The notes under the pieces were generated by a model. The model did not search any database, was not told the origin of the DNA, and was given only the letters and a program-made list of their open reading frames with translations. From Pseudooctadecabacter sp. (GTDB lineage Bacteria; Pseudomonadota; Alphaproteobacteria; Rhodobacterales; Rhodobacteraceae), in the NCBI GenBank assembly GCA_020628265.1, contig JAHDFG010000067.1, positions 1 through 9,675 of the forward strand: a stretch of 9,675 nucleotides of DNA. Reading direction: 5' to 3'. Position 1 is the first letter of the stretch. Each line of letters begins with the position of its first letter. Position numbers and translations under genes: made by a program. Positions 5,610 to 9,675 of this stretch are shown here, piece by piece.

Positions 5610-7091
5610 CTATTCCGCTGCGGTTTTCATCTGGAAGCCTTGTTCCAGCATATCTGCAGGTTCAACAGGATATTCGCCGCTGAAGCAGGCGTCGCAATAC
5701 TTCGGTGCATTTGCATCGCGACCTTTGGCTTCGCCCACCGCGCGGTAGAGGCCATCGAGCGAGATAAACTTCAGGCTGTCCACGCCCAGATGATCCCGCA
5801 TTTCTTCTTCGGACATGGTCGCCGCCAGCAGCTTTTCACGCTGTGGTGTGTCGACGCCGTAGAAACAGGGCCACGCGGTCGGGGGGGAGGCGATGCGGAA
5901 GTGCACTTCGGCCGCACCTGCATCAAGGATCATTTCCTTGATCTTGCGGGAGGTCGTACCGCGCACAACGCTGTCGTCCACAAGGATCACCCGCTTGCCC
6001 TTGATCAGCGCACGGTTGACGTTGAGTTTCAGACGAACGCCCATGTTGCGGATGCTTTCCGTCGGCTCAATGAACGTCCGGCCCATGTACTGGTTGCGGA
6101 TGATGCCCATGGCGTAGGGAATGCCGGATTCCAGCGAATAGCCGATTGCGGCGGGTGTGCCGCTGTCAGGGACAGGGCAGACAATGTCCGCTTCGATCGG
6201 GTTTTCCTTGGCCAGCTCACGCCCGATGTTCTCGCGTGTTTCATAGACAGAACGGCCGCCCAGAATACTGTCAGGGCGGCTGAAATAAACGTGCTCAAAG
6301 ATGCAGAAACGGGATTTGGCGGGGCGGAAGGGATGGTGGCTTTGCACGCCTTTGTCGGTGATGACGACCATCTCGCCTGGTTCGATCTCTCGGATAAAGG
6401 TGGCGTTGATGATGTCCAGCGCGCAGGTTTCGGACGCCAGCACCCAGCCGTCGCCCAATTGGCCCAGTACCAGCGGGCGCACGCCCAGCGGATCACGGCA
6501 GCCAATCAGTTTGGTGCGGGTCATGGCGACCACGGAGAACGCGCCTTCGACCTTGCGCAGGGCCTCTTCCATACGGTCGGGGATGCTGCGGCCCATGGAC
6601 CGTGCCATCAGGTGGATGATGCATTCGCTGTCGGACGAGCTTTGGAAGATCGACCCACGCTCAATCAGCTCGCGGCGCAGGGCCATGGCGTTGGTGATGT
6701 TGCCGTTATGGGCAATCGCGGCACCACCCATCGAGAACTCGCCAAAGAAGGGCTGGACGTCGCGGATCTGGGTGGCGCCCTTCGATCCGGCTGTGGAGTA
6801 GCGCACGTGTCCGATCCCGATCGGGCCGGGGATCATCGCCAGTGTCGCCTCGTCGGTGAAGTTATCGCGCACAAGGCCGAACCGGCGGGCGGAATTGAAG
6901 CCCTGTTCGGGATCATGGGTGACGATGCCTCCAGCTTCCTGACCACGATGCTGCAGCGCATGCAGGCCAAGGGCTACGATGGAGGCTGCGTTGGCCACAC
7001 CAACAACGCCAAACACGCCGCATTCTTCTTTCAGTTTGTCATCGTCGAAAGGATGGGCGGGGGGCATGACGCCCGTGGCAGAGGTGGACAC
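5610..7091 (-). CDS. purF: Amidophosphoribosyltransferase, Fe-S type
   Basis: A 493-aa enzyme of the first committed step of purine synthesis: PRPP plus glutamine gives phosphoribosylamine. The N-terminal class II glutamine amidotransferase domain begins at Cys24 (in EECGVFG), the expected nucleophile after removal of a short propeptide. HVRYSTAG (95-102) and AHNGNITN (127-134) are glutaminase marks. The C-terminal phosphoribosyltransferase domain has the PRPP loop VILVDDSVVRGTTS (368-381). Cys263, Cys409, Cys466 and Cys469 sit where Bacillus subtilis PurF holds its [4Fe-4S] cluster, so this is the iron-sulfur, propeptide type. The start is GTG with GGAG nine bases upstream; an in-frame stop lies just beyond, and an inner ATG at codon 9 lacks a good site. 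cvpA precedes it, as in E. coli. Confidence 0.97.
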   Translation of the reverse strand: MSTSATGVMPPAHPFDDDKLKEECGVFGVVGVANAASIVALGLHALQHRGQEAGGIVTHDPEQGFNSARRFGLVRDNFTDEATLAMIPGPIGIGHVRYSTAGSKGATQIRDVQPFFGEFSMGGAAIAHNGNITNAMALRRELIERGSIFQSSSDSECIIHLMARSMGRSIPDRMEEALRKVEGAFSVVAMTRTKLIGCRDPLGVRPLVLGQLGDGWVLASETCALDIINATFIREIEPGEMVVITDKGVQSHHPFRPAKSRFCIFEHVYFSRPDSILGGRSVYETRENIGRELAKENPIEADIVCPVPDSGTPAAIGYSLESGIPYAMGIIRNQYMGRTFIEPTESIRNMGVRLKLNVNRALIKGKRVILVDDSVVRGTTSRKIKEMILDAGAAEVHFRIASPPTAWPCFYGVDTPQREKLLAATMSEEEMRDHLGVDSLKFISLDGLYRAVGEAKGRDANAPKYCDACFSGEYPVEPADMLEQGFQMKTAAE

Positions 7092-7129
7092 GTTGAGCAG
7101 CTCCGAATCCGTGATGGCCTATGAGGGGC

Positions 7130-7158
7130 GTCTTAACGGGTCGTCATGATTCTGTCAC
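7130..7158 (-). promoter_or_regulatory. Weak candidate purF promoter
   Basis: On the minus strand GTGACA (7153-7158), five of six bases of the -35 consensus, is followed after 17 bases by TAAGAC (7130-7135), only three of six for the -10. The pair lies in the 115-base cvpA-purF gap, about 40 bases before the purF GTG start. purF may equally be read from upstream promoters. Confidence 0.25.
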
Positions 7159-7165
7159 GTGACGA
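7141..7165. repeat. Nested inverted repeats in the cvpA-purF gap
   Basis: TCGTCA (7141-7146) and TGACGA (7160-7165) form an inverted repeat with a 13-base spacer. Its right arm overlaps a perfect 10-bp palindrome GTCACGTGAC (7154-7163). They overlap the weak purF promoter candidate, so a regulator site is possible. I do not recognise the operator, and chance is not excluded. Confidence 0.3.
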
Positions 7166-7206
7166 TCCGGTGTGGCCCGATGAGTGTTGCGCGCCTGCAG
7201 TGCGGC

Positions 7207-7770
7207 TTATTCAGCCGGTTCGCCGCATTCGCCGACAAGCTGTTCGTACTGGGTGGTGATCCAGCCCAATGCGGCCTCTGGATCGCGGTCTTCGATGCTG
7301 CCGGTCATGTTGGAGAACACCGCGATTGCGCGGGAGTTTTCGACCATCTCGATGTTCTGGGATTGCAGCACGGTCTGGTAGACGAAGAAGGCGACCGCAA
7401 CCAGCAGGATGCCGCGAAGTGCGCCGAAGAGGAAGCCAAGGCCCTGATCCAGACCGCCCAGAACAGACCGCTGGATGAGGGACGAAAACAGCGGTGTGAA
7501 GATCGACACAATCACCAAAACCACTGCAAAAACAGCAGCAAAGGCCGCAATCACGCTCAACTCGCAGCTGTCGCCGATGAAGTCGCCCAGAACGGGGATT
7601 TGTTTGACCAGCGGTTTCACCTGATCGGCAAAGATAAATGCCATGATCGTGGCAAGGATCCAGCCTGCAATCGCCAAAGCCTCACGCACAAAGCCGCGGC
7701 TGTAGGCCAGCAGGGCTGACAGCACGATGACAAGGGCGACGACGCCATCAATGAGGGTGAAATCGGCCAT
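7207..7770 (-). CDS. cvpA: CvpA family inner-membrane protein
   Basis: A 187-aa membrane protein of the CvpA family (named for colicin V production in E. coli; its biochemical activity is unsettled). Four hydrophobic segments are visible at about 6-23, 31-50, 71-94 and 107-133, followed by a charged C-terminal tail. Family features include the N-terminal DxxV pattern, SRGFVRE (24-30) and GALRGILLV (116-124). The ATG at 7770 is preferred: a longer frame would start inside radA with a non-membrane extension unlike the family, while a GGGA-containing leader precedes this start. It follows radA by 22 bases and precedes purF by 115 bases, a combination that suggests one transcription unit with purF. 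Confidence 0.93.
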   Translation of the reverse strand: MADFTLIDGVVALVIVLSALLAYSRGFVREALAIAGWILATIMAFIFADQVKPLVKQIPVLGDFIGDSCELSVIAAFAAVFAVVLVIVSIFTPLFSSLIQRSVLGGLDQGLGFLFGALRGILLVAVAFFVYQTVLQSQNIEMVENSRAIAVFSNMTGSIEDRDPEAALGWITTQYEQLVGECGEPAE

Positions 7771-7792
7771 AGTGTTCCCGCCTTGCTGGGGG

Positions 7793-9160
<1,368 letters not shown>

Positions 9161-9229
9161 GTTCTTGTTTTGGTCCCTTTTTGCGGGCGGCGCAAGAGCA
9201 TTGGTGATGTGGCCGTTCCGGCACCAGTT

Positions 9230-9675
9230 CTAAACGGGGGCGGCTGCGATCCGGCGACGCATGGCGTCAAGCACCGTGGGCGACGACAGGGCGACCAAAT
9301 GGGGATTGCCCGCATCGCCAATGCCGGTCAGATCGATCACCGTGAAACCAAGCGTTTCGTAGGCGCGCAGGTCTTCGGCAGCGCCCACACGATTGGGCGA
9401 TTGCGCAATCCGTGCCGACAGCCGCAATGCCGGATCGTCTGCTGACACGACAAGCAGTGCGTTGCGGGGCAGGGGGGAGATGTCGCGCACCTGACTGCGA
9501 AACACATCGGGGGCGATGTCGGGTTGCAACAAGACAAGACCATCCAGAACCGGCGCACGGTTCTGAAGTCGCATCCGCACAAGGGCCTCCATCACCAGTA
9601 AACAACCCAGCGAGTGGGCGATGACAGTCACGGGCCCCGACCAGATACGCCCCAAGAGGACAAACAGCTCCTCCA
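9230..9675 (-). CDS. Alpha/beta hydrolase, DUF900-like, 5' end outside window
   Basis: The C-terminal 147 or so residues of an alpha/beta hydrolase; the reading frame stays open to the right edge, so the start lies outside. The nucleophile elbow is VIAHSLG with Ser as the catalytic residue. The following LVLLQPDIAPDVFRSQV, VVSADDPAL (probable acid) and GNPHLVAL (probable catalytic His) match the layout of DUF900 (COG4782) hydrolases, of which several are esterase-like but few have known substrates. The TTG at 9655 is inside the domain and should not be taken as the start. The gene ends 69 bases before radA, same strand, so co-transcription is possible. No membrane or signal segment can be judged in the visible part. 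Confidence 0.8.
   Translation of the reverse strand, partial: EELFVLLGRIWSGPVTVIAHSLGCLLVMEALVRMRLQNRAPVLDGLVLLQPDIAPDVFRSQVRDISPLPRNALLVVSADDPALRLSARIAQSPNRVGAAEDLRAYETLGFTVIDLTGIGDAGNPHLVALSSPTVLDAMRRRIAAAPV

Noticed and set aside
5640..7124. Plus-strand open frame of 494 codons covering purF
   Set aside because: It is the exact antisense of purF, whose motifs are all intact. Its translation is rich in His, Asp, Gly and Ala with no recognisable domain, as expected of a shadow frame in GC-rich DNA.

Overview
The window looks like chromosomal core DNA of an alphaproteobacterium, most likely a member of the Roseobacter group (Rhodobacteraceae). The basis is its high GC content, Gly/Ala/Arg-rich proteins, the radA-cvpA-purF and surE-pcm-nlpD gene orders, and protein sequences typical of that group. 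Genus and species cannot be read from the window. Coding density is very high: ten protein genes, one of them cut by the right edge, and no non-genic gap above about 175 bases. No rRNA, tRNA, CRISPR array, insertion sequence, integrase or prophage gene was found.

Layout, left to right. (1) A DUF815-type AAA+ ATPase on the plus strand (4-843) converges on an envelope/repair block on the minus strand. A perfect 22-bp palindrome that includes the ATPase stop codon (842-863) fills most of the gap and probably ends transcription from both sides. (2) The minus-strand block, read right to left, is surE (3564-2779), pcm (2782-2144, sharing an ATGA with surE) and an nlpD-like lipoprotein (2082-877). 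This matches the classical surE-pcm-nlpD operon. (3) Further right on the same strand are a short-chain dehydrogenase (4378-3740) and a small 82-aa protein (4668-4420) with a faint GspC/PilP-like pattern. (4) A single sulfotransferase-like gene (4824-5609) runs on the plus strand, divergent from the small protein and convergent with purF; its stop codon touches the purF stop with no base between. (5) The right part is a minus-strand series: an alpha/beta hydrolase of DUF900 type (from 9675, cut, to 9230), radA (9160-7793), cvpA (7770-7207) and purF (7091-5610).

Functionally, surE and pcm belong to nucleotide and protein-damage maintenance. The NlpD-like protein is an outer-membrane lipoprotein with two LysM domains and a LytM domain that has lost its zinc ligands, so it most likely activates a cell-wall amidase during division. 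RadA acts in recombination, and CvpA and PurF form the conserved membrane-protein/purine-synthesis pair. The sulfotransferase is the most accessory-looking gene.

I did not find a clear new multi-gene system. The most useful points are the degenerate LytM domain, the stop-codon palindrome, the sulfotransferase packed against purF, the orphan GspC/PilP-like small protein, and an SDR lacking the usual catalytic serine.
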